Shown in pieces: positions 34,333 through 44,477 of a stretch of DNA of 64,000 nt. The stretch covers positions 496,001-560,000 of the forward strand of contig JAPXFQ010001678.1 in assembly GCA_028564705.1 (NCBI GenBank). The letters are read 5' to 3'. Every line of letters begins with the position of its first letter. Within the stretch, counting starts at the first letter, position 1. The stretch comes from Apricaphanius iberus. Taxonomy: Eukaryota; Chordata; Actinopteri; Cyprinodontiformes; Aphaniidae. A program made the position numbers and the translations under genes. The notes beneath the pieces are model-generated. The model worked only from the letters and a program-made list of their open reading frames with translations, did no database searches and was not told the origin of the DNA.

Positions 34333-34612
34333 TGTCAGGTTCAGACAACGTGCCGATCAGCCGGATCAACAAACAGCACAACTCTGAAGTAGGTTAAAAG
34401 GTTTATTGAAAAATTAGAACGCCGGTCTGGGAAGAATGTTCACTCCACGTCACAAGCTTAGGAGCCAGAGATCGGTCAGAATGAGCAACCTCGTCTTGCA
34501 CTAACCTGCAGTTAGTGGAAGGGAAGGTGGCTGAGAAACCTCCTCGTATACTGGCTACGATGGAGAATCTCTCCCGTTCCGGGGCTACTACGAGCAGGTA
34601 GAACCTCTGACA
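34333..34612 (-). repeat. Gypsy 5' LTR (280 bp)
   Basis: It starts TGTCAGG and ends CTGACA, giving matched TG...CA ends. Its first 70 bp recur at 30451 and 27635. It lies just outside the gag start region of the - strand element. A TTTATTGAAAAA stretch near 34403 would be a - strand poly(A)-signal region. Confidence 0.75.
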
Positions 34613-36517
34613 GGTAGTTTGATGCAGACTGAGACTGCAGGCGCTTACAGTGACGAGAGACCAGACGTTTGGAACGAGTTCAGTGATCTGCTTGGCAGGG
34701 ATAGGGCAGGAGAAAATACTCCATGGTCAAAACCTACAATGGTTGAAGGCTTTCTTGCTGGCTTGAAAAGTATGACATTTAAACTAAGCAGTTTTCCAAT
34801 CTGGATAGGTATGGAAAAAGACTTATCTACAGACTATTTAATTCAGTTCCGTTCAATTATATAGCACCAATTTCCAAGTTCAGTCTAACATCAGCCACCT
34901 GCATCACCTTTAGGATTCTATACCTCAAGCCCTCCGAGACTCTGACTTTTAAATACAGACTCAACAATAAATTGTAGTGGTCCGGTACACAACAGTACTG
35001 AGTACCACCCCATCTAAAGATAGTTCTCAGAGTGCTGAGGATGCTCTAACAGAGTCCTGGTACACTCATTAGTGCGTATCCAGTAATCCTTTTAAATTGT
35101 CTCCTCTCGAATTTTCAGAACACTTCGTCCCTTCTCAACATGCAGACCAAGCAAGCAGTGACTTCCTTATCCATAATCCCCATGTATTGTGTAAGACTAT
35201 TAAGCATGCATAATTCTAGCTACTGTCAGTGTATGGTTTTAGTCATCGCAAGCACGGCGAGATGGATACATGTAACACAACTGCAAAATAGAAATATATG
35301 GCCTAATATTTGTGACACTAACTTGAGCGAACAGTGATCAATCTAGAAGCACAGTGTGACTGATCTGAGAGCATATATTTATGTGAACGAACAACAATAC
35401 CTTCTCTGTGCTTGCTAAACTCTGTGCTTACTCGGAGGCGGCTCTGTCTCTGCTCGCTCAACTCAGTGTGAGGGATTCAATTCAAAAAAAATTCTCCTCA
35501 TCCACCCTGACCTGTTGTCACCTCCCACATCTACATCTCGTACTGGCTGCAGCCAGTTTATTAAACCGGTTTGTTTCAACTTAAAGTCCATTCACAACAA
35601 ATGTAATATAAATTTTTATGTGGCTTTGAAGGCAAACCAATTTCAAAATTTGGGTAAATGGGCCAAAAATCGCTTAGTGTATGTCTGCCTTGCCACTAGG
35701 GATACAGACACAGGCCTGCACTATCTATACATAGATGCATGGAGCAGGTGGCCCAGTATAATTAAAACACCTTCCTTTAAAGAGATATGAGTGAATCAGA
35801 AACTCAATCTCTGCAAAACAAGCTGAAAGATTTGCACAAAGAGATCCTTTGAGAGATAGTGGAATACCAGTCAGTTCGGACACTGATTATATAAAAATTG
35901 CACTGGGAGCACAAGTGGATGCACTATTACAAAATCCGCATCAGCTTTGCTGAAGTGGACAGAACTTACTGTGATTTCAAAATATTGCCGGGGACATGTC
36001 ACTGGCTAAAATGACTCATATGTCTACTCTTTCTCTAAACGGACCCTAAATCCATGCGAATGGTTTAATAAGCTATGGGTAAGAATTCCGGATCTGTATG
36101 CAGGGGTTATTAAACCGAAGGTGCGGATCGTTACATTTGAAAAATATTTCTGCACCTGCCCCCTGCTGGGTTCCTTAGTAACCGAAAAAAGCCAAATGTA
36201 CCGACAATGAGGAATGCAGTGTATGGAAAGCTATACGTGCTTAATTTCGCTAAATCAAAATGTCAAAAATTGATATTTACACGTCAAAATTTTATAAAAC
36301 TTGAAATGCATTTATAAAATAAATGTATCTCTTTTTATCCCGATAAGTAAATAATGTTTTATATCTAAGTTAATTAAAATTGTGTTAACATTTTTACCTC
36401 ATTGGTGTGTGTCAAGATACCATGAATTCATTTTATCTTGCTTATTATTTTGCAATTACCAGTTAGATTCTTGACAAGTATTGCTTGTTCTTAATCAAGA
36501 TGGTAAACTAGCATATC
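34613..36517. other. No recognised gene
   Basis: Only fragments are seen. A TTCAGTTCCGTTCAATTATATAGC stretch near 34840 looks like a LINE or SINE tail. An open frame at 35515-35790 (KANQFQNLGKWAKNRLVYVC) is of unknown origin. The rest is AT-rich. Confidence 0.35.
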
Positions 36518-36619
36518 TGTCAGGTTTGGGTGGTCGAACTCAGGCACAGAGACGGGTTTAGAGATATTATTTCCCATTTTATTAGAATCCAATAATAAAC
36601 CCAGAAAGCTAACGAAACT

Positions 36620-36895
36620 AAAAGGAGACCAGCGATGAGGCGGCTGGCCACTAGGAACCAGCAAACGAGGCGGCCGGCGACGAGGAACCTTGAGGCGAAA
36701 AGGGAACTTGAGACGAGGAGGTCGGCGGCGAGGAACCATGAGTATGGGAGGCCGGCGATGAGGAACCATGAGTCTGGGAGACCGGCGATGAGGAACCATG
36801 AGTTTTGGAGGCCGGCGACGAGGAACCATGAGTCTGAGAGGCCGGCGATGAGGAACCATGATTCTTGGAGGCCGGCAACGGAGGACCTTGTGTTG
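36620..36895 (-). repeat. 30-bp coding-like minisatellite
   Basis: The unit, about 30 bp (GGAGGCCGGCGATGAGGAACC then ATGAGTCTG), repeats about nine times with substitutions that mostly keep the period. Because 30 is a multiple of 3, all frames repeat. On the - strand one frame reads GSSSPASQTH and another VPHRRPPRLM. Confidence 0.9.
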
Positions 36896-37534
36896 GTGTT
36901 CTACTTTAATAATGTGATGGTTAAATTGAGTCCAGTGTCGTGATGTCGGGTAGTGGAGAGGAATCTTGTACTTTGAGAAACGGCAAAGTAGGAACTCGTG
37001 ATTAGTTGGTCGGTGGCGAAGTAGATACTGAAACTGGTGGACCTGGCAGCTTTGAACCATCTGCTGCGACTGAAGCAGGCTGGACGACTGCAGCAGGCTG
37101 GACGGCTGCTGAGGCTTAAGCAGACTGGAATGATGTTGAGGTTGAAACAAGTGCATGAGCTTGGCTGGTCTGAAGCTGACTGGAGCGATAAGGATGCTGA
37201 GCCTTGTGGGCCGGAGCTAGGTTGACCTTGTGGCTTCGAAGTTGGTGGAGCTGAATATTGTAAACTCGATGATTGAGCCAGGAGAAGAGAAGCGGAAGCC
37301 ACCTGATCTGTTGTGGGAGTGAGGAGGGACTGAGCAGAACCTTGTGGCCTGGAGTCTGGTGGAGCTTGGCCTTGTGGCGTGGACTCGGTGGTGGAGCTTG
37401 GAATTGTGGTATGGACTCTGCGGCGGAGCTTGGCCTTGGGCCGATGCTGGTGCTGAACAGGGTGGACTGGTGCTGAAGCAAGGTGGAGTACTGCTGAGAT
37501 TGAAGCCAGTGCTGGAGTGAGGACTGACGGAGCT

Positions 37535-37945
37535 CGACCTTGTGGCTTGGAGTGCGACGGAGCTCGACCTTGTGGCTTGGAGTGCGACGGAGCTCGACCT
37601 TGTGTCTTGAAGTGTGACTGAGCTCAACCTTGTGGCTGAGTGCGTTTTGGTCTGTTGTTGGAGCAGAGGCCGGCTGACGTGAAGCTGAAGCAGAGGACGG
37701 ATGACGTGAACCTGAAGCTGAGGCCGGCTCACGTGAAGCTGGAGCTTTACTGACGGTTGAAGAAAGAGGGGCCCACGAAGAGGTGTGGAGGATCTCTGAA
37801 GAGTCGTAAACTCAGGAAGTGACTCAAGGCGTGTTCCCCTGAACACCCTCGGTGGAGTCTTGGAACCAAGGCGTGTTCCCTTGAGCACCCTTGGTGGAGT
37901 CTTGGAACCAAGGCGTATTCACCTAAACACCCTTGGTGGAGGAAA
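37535..37945 (-). repeat. Adjacent 30-, ~33- and 42-bp minisatellite blocks
   Basis: Three blocks follow one another. GACGGAGCTCGACCTTGTGG units of 30 bp lie around 37535-37625. GTGAAGCTGAAGCAGAGG-type units of about 33-39 bp lie at 37675-37745. Three 42-bp units with AAGGCGTGTTCCC...GGTGGAGTCTTGGAACC lie at 37826-37945. All periods are multiples of three or near it, so open frames persist. Confidence 0.8.
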
Positions 37946-38017
37946 GAGCTGCGGCCTGCTGTTGGTAGCCGCTGAGGCCTGGACTTAGAAGGAGGTTCAG
38001 GACGATCAGCTTTTGGA

Positions 38018-38773
38018 TCACATTACAGAAATCCGGTTTCCAGAGAGCACCCAAGGGTGTGAATCCCGAAATGCACTCCGAAATCCCTGGCTCCGGAATG
38101 TGTCCAAAAGAGTTGGATCCTGAATCCCGTTCCGAAGTCCCATGAGAGGCGGAAACCCGGAACTGCAGGGAAGCACTGCTGGAGTGCAGCCGAGAAGGAG
38201 GCCGACCACCGAGCAGCGTGGCCCAAGCTGCCTTTTTAATTCACTCGGTTTTCTTAAGAACCCAATCCCAGTCCCAGTGTAGCTTAAAATCAGTTTTTGA
38301 CCCCAAAGGAGGTTACCGAATTCCTGACCAGGAAGGACCCGCTCAACCAACTCCCCCAGGAGACCTGAACCGGAACGAAGGGGAGACTCGGAATGATCAC
38401 CCGATTCAGCGATCTCACGGGTAGAGCACAGAGGAACAGGCCAAAAGTGATCCACGGGGTCTGGTGATTCAGTGTAAGAAGCCGGGGGCTGATCCTCTGT
38501 GCTCGCACCAGGGAAATGTAGTGAGTCATGGATAGGCTCGGCGTCTGGGGAAGCACGGAAGGACACTGGGGAGATCCCGTGCTGATGATCAAAGCCCGGA
38601 GCGGGAGCGACGAAGGCAGACACTGGGCTCTCCTGGGATAAGAATGGAGCAGCTTTCTTGCGTCTCCTCCGCTGACGCTGGGAAGTGAGCTCCAGGTGGC
38701 CAAACCAACCGGGAGAGGGGAGGAGAACACAGGGAGGAATAACAGAACACTGCAGCTGATGAAGATAAGACAA
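38018..38773 (-). CDS. Unrecognised 251-codon ORF in retroelement-like sequence
   Basis: The frame holds a basic run (SQRQRRRRKKAAPF) followed by Ser/Pro/His-rich sequence and a C-terminal half with LGPRCSVVGLLLGCTPAVL. No known domain is visible. A second long frame (38991-38290) overlaps it, so the lack of stops may reflect GC content. It may be the end of a retrotransposon polyprotein. I would not call it a host gene. Confidence 0.25.
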   Translation of the reverse strand: MSYLHQLQCSVIPPCVLLPSPGWFGHLELTSQRQRRRRKKAAPFLSQESPVSAFVAPAPGFDHQHGISPVSFRASPDAEPIHDSLHFPGASTEDQPPASYTESPDPVDHFWPVPLCSTREIAESGDHSESPLRSGSGLLGELVERVLPGQEFGNLLWGQKLILSYTGTGIGFLRKPSELKRQLGPRCSVVGLLLGCTPAVLPCSSGFPPLMGLRNGIQDPTLLDTFRSQGFRSAFRDSHPWVLSGNRISVM

Positions 38774-38789
38774 ACGAAGACCCAGGGAC

Positions 38790-39500
38790 TGGCTGGAATT
38801 TGGTGGCAGTTTGAGTTTAAAAGTTTGATTGAAGAGGCAAATTGCAAAAGGACATTCATTGGGAAAATAATAAGATGAAAACGAATGGAAAGGATAAAAG
38901 TCTTGAGAATTTTCTGATGGTCAGAAGAAAGGTAGTCTTGTTGGATGAAATGCCAAGAAGAAAAGAAGGACAAACAACGGTGGGTAGGCACGGCTGTGTG
39001 GTGAATGAAGGAGTGGGGAGAAATAGAGGAATATGAGAGTGAGGATAGTATATGGAGATGAGTTTTGGGCAGGATTCGTTGAAAGGAGAGAGAGAGTTAA
39101 TAATTCAAATGAAGATAAAACTAGGAAACAGAGAAGGGTAGCGTTTTGGGATGCATGTCATACAGAGTGAGGGATTATGTTCCAAAATCAGTTTGATGCT
39201 TGAACTGACAGAGATTTGGACATACAGCAAATTTATGTAAGGGAAAGAAGAGATACCCAAGATGTGGAGAGGAACATCGTTTTGAAGAGTGCAGAAATAG
39301 GATGAAACCAAAGTGTAATTGTTTGTGTGTGTGTGTGTGGGGGGGGGGGGGGGTCACAGTGCAGCTTAAGCAGGCTGTCAAGTGATGAGAAGAGAAATGC
39401 AGATACAACACACTAAAGTTCAAAGCAAAGTCTCATATGCTGATGCAGCTAGAATGGTGGGGAAGGTTCCAGAGAAAATAACTGAAATAGAGCACAAGAA
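38790..39500 (+). pseudogene. I/Nimb-type LINE ORF1 fragment
   Basis: With frameshifts, the + strand reads LCKGKKRYPRCGEEHRFEEC then RMKPKC, the Cys/His knuckle region of ORF1 (RNA-binding gag-like protein) in I-clade LINEs. After a GT/G microsatellite it continues with KVQSKVSYADAARMVGKV, which fits the region after the knuckles. It ends at about 39500, where an L2/CR1-type LINE begins, so its own ORF2 is missing. Confidence 0.6.
39324..39353. repeat. GT run followed by poly(G)
   Basis: GTGTGTGT for about 16 bp is followed by 14-15 G residues. It splits the LINE ORF1 fragment. Confidence 0.95.
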
Positions 39501-39509
39501 TCATCTCAA

Positions 39510-41119
39510 GGAATAGGGATACATTTCCATAGTTATGCAGATGATACACAGCTATATCTATCCATAAATCCTGATGAATCCAATCAGTTAGGTAGACTAC
39601 AGGCATGGCTGAAAGACATAAAAACTTGGATGACTCTAAACATCTTGCTTCTGAATTCTCATAAAACAGAAATTGTCGTCTTTGGACCAGAAGCTCTGAA
39701 AAAGAAACTACTTAGTCAACCTCTTCACCTGGACGGCATTAAATTAGCCTCCAGTAATAAAGCAAAGAACCTCTGTGTTATTTTTGACCAAGATATGTCA
39801 TTTAGATCTCACATTAAAGAAGTCTCTAGGATTTCCTTTTATCACCTTAGGAATATTGCAAAAATTAGAACCATCCTGTCCAGGAGTGATGCTGAAAAAG
39901 TAGTCCATGCCTTTGTTACTTCAAGGCTGGATTATTGTAACTCTTTATTATCAGGTAGTCCACAGAAAACAGTTAAAAGTCTTCAGTTAGTCCAAAATAC
40001 TGCTGCTAGGATATTCATGAATATTAAAAGAAGAGATCACATTTCCCCTGTTTTAGCTTGTCTTCACTGGCTCCCAGTGAGATCTAGAATAGAAATCCTC
40101 CTTCTGACATATGAAGCTCTTAATAATCAAGCTCCATCATACATAAGAAACCTGATTGTTCCATATGTTCCTAACAGAGCCCTTCGCTCTCAGACTGCAG
40201 GTTTACTGGTAGTCCCTAGGATTTCTAAAAGTAGAATGGGTGGCAGATCTTTCAGTTACCAGGCTCCCCTCCTATGGAACCAGCTCCCAGGGTTGGTTCG
40301 TGAAGCAGACAATTTGTCTATCTTTAAAACTAGGCTTAAAATGTTCCTCTTTGACAAAGCTTACAGTTAGAGATATGTTAATAGTAGTTAGAGACAGGTT
40401 AACAGGTAGCTAGGAAAAGACAGGTTAATGTTAGTAGTCAGGTAGAGTGTCAAAATCTAGGAAGAGATAGGAAGAGGTAGAGTAGCTAGGTAGAGATAGG
40501 TTAATGTAAGCCAGGTAGAGAGTGTTAGTAGCTAGGTCTCCTAGTAGCTAGGAGACAGGTTAATGTTAGTAGCTATGCTGCTTTAGGCTAGGCTGTTGGA
40601 GGACATTATTAGAGTCAGTTCCTACTTTCTCTCCTACTTCTCACCAACTGCATGAGTTCAAGTTCAAGCGCTAACCTGTTTTCTCTTAGTCTCTTCTTAC
40701 AGTAGGTGCGCCTGACCCGCCCTGCTTGTCGACCCTGACTAAGATTGCATTGCAGTGACGGAAAGTTCTCCACGTCCTGCAACAAACGTCTGCATCAGTT
40801 CTGTTGCTCTTTCTGTGTCTCTGTTCTGTATCTCTGTTCTGTATTCTCCAAACCACAGACGGTCTCGGCAGATGACCGCTTGTGCTGAGCCTGGTTCTGC
40901 CGGAGGTTTCTTCCTGTTAAAAGGGAGTTTTTCCTTTCCACTGTCGCTTCATGCTTGCTCAGTGTGAGGGATTGCTGAGAATTACACGACGCAATCTTCT
41001 GTGGTTCTCTAATTTCTACATTAAACATTGTATTGTAATAACTCTTCTTGTAAAGTGCCTTGAGATGACATCTGTTGTGAAACGGCGCTATATAAATAAA
41101 CTGAATTGAATTGAATTGA
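39510..41119 (+). mobile_element. L2/CR1-type LINE, 5'-truncated, best-preserved copy
   Basis: The element starts within RT at [18 protein letters not shown], runs through the RT C-terminus and a long 3' UTR, and ends with AAATAAACTGAATTG and AATTG repeats. It is the same family as 22601-24380 (opposite strand) and, more distantly, 50632-51437. The 5' truncation at the RT active site is what incomplete reverse transcription would leave. Confidence 0.9.
39630..40370 (+). pseudogene. LINE RT C-terminal ORF, 246 codons open
   Basis: The frame runs from just after the YADD box to the end of the protein: FGPEALKKKLLSQP, SFYHLRNIAKIRTILSRSDA, LDYCNSLLSGSPQK, LHWLPVRSRIEILLLTYE, then PRISKSRMGGRSFSYQAP. 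It ends at a stop after FDKAYS. It is intact over this part but lacks the endonuclease and the first two-thirds of RT, so it is not functional. The ATG is internal, not a real start. Confidence 0.88.
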
Positions 41120-41413
41120 TACTGCTTTCCTCTCCTCATCGGTGATGTTGTGGGGGGGGGGGGGACCTTAGCCAAAGACAGACAAAGCTTTCGACACTTT
41201 TAACCGAAGTTGTTCTGCCTCGGTTCCAGTTAAGTTGGGTTTTTTTTATAGCGGATTATGTGGCTGTAATCCAGTCCAATATGGGTAACATGACACCAAA
41301 AGGGTAACACTTTTGGTGTCATATTTATTTGTAAGTGTATTTTTTGTCGTTGGGATGAAGAGATCGCCATGCATAGCGAAGTCCATAATTGCTTATGTAC
41401 TGTTTAACTATAT

Positions 41414-41940
41414 CTATGTATTGCCAGTTTCGCTGAGTCCGTATTGTACTGAGTCTATTTCCTCATTTAAACCAAAGTTGAGGTCCCCCGCGAGGAGGAG
41501 GGAGCAATCCATGTGATTAGCCAAAACCGAGAAAAAGGTATGAAAGAATGAAGAGTCGTCAACATTTGAGCCATATACACTAACTATACATAACTTTGTG
41601 TTATGTATAAATAGTTTGAATATTATAAATCTACCCTCTGGATCTGTTACTGTGTCAATTACCTTAAAATAAGTATTTTTATTTATTAATATTGCTACTC
41701 CTCGTTGTCTAGAGTTACAGCATGAAGAAAATACATTAGGATACATTAGGATTTTAAATCATTAGCAGTTGACCTGGATTTATGAGTCTCCTGTAGTAAG
41801 ATGACATCTTCCTTCAATCTTTTAGGATGGTTGAAAATCTTAATCCTTTTATCTCTGGAACCAGATCCATAAATATTCGATGTTAGAAATTTGACAGGAT
41901 TCATGGAGCTAAGATAAATATTAGACATTTACTATTGGCA
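41414..41940 (-). pseudogene. L1-like LINE endonuclease, N-terminal fragment
   Basis: The - strand reads VKFLTSNIYGSGSRDKRIKI, VILLQETHKSR, RGVAILINKNTYF, DPEGRFIIFKL and LLLAGDLNFGLNEEID. This is the start of an apurinic-type endonuclease, with the QETH (Glu) and GDLN (Asp/Asn) motifs that nick target DNA. A frameshift near 41746 splits it. Unusually for a LINE, the 5' end is kept and the RT is missing. Confidence 0.8.
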
Positions 41941-42758
41941 AGGATGATTATAGGTGTATTCTTGGTTTGTACATGGAGTTACCTGATTGAAAATCCAGAA
42001 GCAGTGCTAAAGAGAGAGACATAAAAATTGTTTAAAGAATGAGAGTATGATGTAGAAATATAAATATACTATGACAAAAGTCTTTGTGTGAAAGAAAAAG
42101 GGAATAGTGATAAAGAGATTTGGTGACACAAATGTGGAAACAAAGAAAAAAGAAAGCAGTCAACCCATTGCACTAGCTATATCCCTGCCCACATTTGCAA
42201 ACGTAAACAACCTGCTGAGCTGTGCTTTCCTTAAACTATACAGTAAGGGCTATAAATATTGGGACGTCGACACAATGCTAACATTTTTGGCTCTATACAC
42301 CATCACAATGGATATCAAATGAAACGAACAAGATGGCCTTTAGCTGCAGACTGTCAGCTTTTATTTGAAGGTATTTACATCCAAATCAGGTGAACGTGTA
42401 GGAATTACATTAGTTTGCATATGTGCCTCCCACTTGTTAAGGGACCAAAAGTAATGGGACAAAATAAGAACCATAAATCAAACTTATACATTTCAATACT
42501 TGGTTGCAAATCCTTTGCAGTCAATTATAGCCTGCAGTCTGGAACACACAGACATCACCTTACATTGGGTTTCATCCCTGGTGATGCTCTGCCAGGCCTC
42601 TAGTGCAACAGTCTTCAGTTCCTGCTTGTTCCTGGGGCATTTTCCCTTCAGTTTTGTCTTCAGCAAGTGAAATGCATGCTCAATCGGATTCAGGTCAGGT
42701 GGTTTAATTGGCCATTACAAAATAGTCCACTTCTTTCCCTTCAAAAACTCTTCGGTTG

Positions 42759-43457
42759 TGTCACAGGTAGTGATTAGTTGAGATCCCCGGGTCACACCAA
42801 CACAGAAACAGCGGACAGTTGTTTACAATAAAAAAGGGAGTTTTATTGTCTCTGGTTAGAATAAAAACATAAAAACAGTCCAACCCGAGAAGCTGAGAAG
42901 GGCGAGGCACCCGGTCCTTATAATCCTTATTTACGCCCCTGTCTACAGTCCTCCTGGAGAGGGTTTGAGTTCACACTGCGTCAGTGCTGGCGGCGTGTGG
43001 ATCACCGCAGCGTGGCTCAGAGCCCCAGTCGTGCAAGTTGCTCCTGGTGCCTTCGATCCGTGAGCCCCTCGAAATCCTTGTACCAGCTGCTCCTCCTGTC
43101 CACCGTCCTGGTGCGTTATCGTATTTCAGGCCTTCTGTTACCGCTTGCCACTCTTCATCCACACTGCAGTCGTGCTTGGGTGCAGGTTGACACGCCCAGG
43201 GAATTTCCACTTCCTTGATGGAGTCCAGCTGTTCTTATAATCAAGTTCCTAATTGTTGGCCAATCAGGGAGCCTAGTAGTAGGAAGAAGTAAGGACTAAC
43301 AGGGCGGAGCTGTGCTCCTCAGTCCATATGTCCGTGGCTAATAAAAGTCCATGATTGAAACACACTACAAAAACACACAAGTAAAAAAATATAAATACAT
43401 GCAATATTAAGCCACAACAAAACACAAAATAAGGGCAGCTCCTGTCACCCCGTGACA
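42759..43457 (-). mobile_element. Solo LTR (699 bp) inside Tc1 copy 1
   Basis: It starts TGTCACAGG and ends CCCGTGACA, with 6-bp inverted TG...CA ends. It is flanked by GTTG on both sides (42755-42758, 43458-43461). The other Tc1 copy shows the empty site with a single GTTG. AATAAAAC on the - strand (near 42845) suggests - orientation. No internal retroelement genes are present, so the two LTRs recombined after insertion. Confidence 0.92.
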
Positions 43458-43461
43458 GTTG

Positions 43462-44240
43462 CTTTTGCAGTATGCTTTGGGTCATTGTCCACCTGCACTG
43501 TGAAGCGCCGACCAATGAGTTCTGTGGCATTTGGCTGAATACGAGCAGATAAAATTGCCCGAAACACTTCAGAATTCATCGTGCTGCTTTTGTGAGCAGT
43601 CACATCATCAATAAATACAAGAGAACCAATTCCACTGGCAGCCATACATGCCCACACCATGACAATTCCAGCACCATGCTTCACTGATGAGGTGGTATGC
43701 TTAGGATCATGAGCAGTTCCTTTCCTTCTCCATACTCTTCTCTTCCCATCACTCTGGTACACGTTGATCTTGGTCTCATCTGTCCATAGGATGTTGTTCC
43801 AGAACTGTGAAGGCTTTTTTAGATGTTGTTGGGCAAACTCTAATCTGGCCTTCCTGTTTTTTGGGGCTCACCAATGGTTTACATCTTGTGGTGAACCCTC
43901 TGTATTCACACTGGTGGAGTCTTCTCTTGATGGTTGACTTTGACACAGATACACCTACCTCCTGGAGAGTGTTCTTGATCTGGCCAACTGTTGTGAAGGG
44001 TGGTTTCTTCACCAGGGAAAGGATTCTTCGGTCATCCACCACAGTTGTTTTCCGTGGTCTTCCGGGTATTTTGGTGTTGCTGAGCTCACCGGTGCGTTCC
44101 TTCTATTTGAGAATGTTCCAAACTGTTGTTTTGGCCACGCCTAATGTTTTTGCTATCTCTGTGATTGGTTTCTTTTGTTTTTTCAGCCTAATGATGGCTT
44201 GCTTCACTGATAGTGACAGCTCTTTGATCTCATATTGACA
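43462..44240 (-). pseudogene. Tc1 transposase, broken (copy 1)
   Basis: On the - strand the helix-turn-helix part (about 44240-44050) leads to VVDDRRILSLVKKPPFTTVG and STIKRRLHQCEYRGFTTRCK (44042-43776). The catalytic domain follows: VYQSDGKRRVWRRKGTAHDP, SVKHGAGIVMVWACMAASGI and FTVQVDNDPKHTAKATV (43762-43462), which holds the second Asp (DNDPKHT). The LTR cuts the frame at that point, and the C-terminal DLNPIE region lies beyond it. Frameshifts also occur near 43770 and in the N-terminus. Confidence 0.88.
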
Positions 44241-44477
44241 TCTGTTGACAGCAACAGATTCCAAATGCAAATAGCACACAAAATGTTAGCATTGTGTCGA
44301 TGTCCCAATATTTATGGACCTGACTGTAGTTATCTGATAACAAATAACTTCTATCTAGACTCTGTTAAATATGACTAATAAAGCCAAGGAGTAACCTTAG
44401 GGTCCATGAACAGCTTCCCCTTATCATACAATTTAGTAACTGTAACAGGACTGCACTATTTTTTTAACCACTTTAAA

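Larger units (their letters stand above)
30451..34612 (-). mobile_element. Ty3/gypsy LTR retrotransposon, broken, with nested Harbinger
   Basis: The order on the - strand is 5' LTR (34612-34333), zinc-knuckle gag end, protease, reverse transcriptase, RNase H, integrase, then a stub of the 3' LTR (only about 66 bp, from 30451). A Harbinger element interrupts the protease/RT junction. Large deletions remove most of gag, the N-terminal half of RT and everything between the integrase core and the 3' LTR. No 5-bp duplication matches across the ends, as expected after rearrangement. This is a retrotransposon relic, not an active element. Confidence 0.85.
36518..38773 (-). mobile_element. Probable LTR-retroelement 3' part with minisatellites
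   Basis: The stretch starting TGTCAGGTTTGGGTGG (36518) has the look of an LTR edge, with AATAAAAT on the - strand a little inside. Next come minisatellite blocks (36620-37945) and a 251-codon - strand ORF (38773-38018). The region is richer in G+C than its neighbours. No RT or integrase is present, and the opposite LTR was not found, so the class is inferred from ends and composition only. Confidence 0.4.
42241..44326 (-). mobile_element. Tc1-like transposon, copy 1, interrupted by solo LTR
   Basis: The ends (CAGTAAGGGCTATAAATATTGGGAC at the left and CCCAATATTTATGGACCTGACTG at the right) are inverted and lie between TA dinucleotides (42239-42240, 44327-44328). Total length is 2086 bp, of which about 700 bp is a later LTR. 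The rest aligns along its length with 48389-49995, which lacks that LTR. Confidence 0.92.

Noticed and set aside
35515..35790. ORF as a retroviral or foamy-like relic
   Set aside because: No diagnostic motif was found; the resemblance was only an impression, so it is left unassigned.
36635..36943. + strand repeat protein RNHESGRPAM
   Set aside because: A 30-bp minisatellite keeps every frame open; nothing supports a start, promoter or splice context.
43806..44238. + strand ORFs of 143 and 169 codons over the Tc1 copies (43807 and 49209)
   Set aside because: They are antisense to the transposase, which is recognisable on the - strand.
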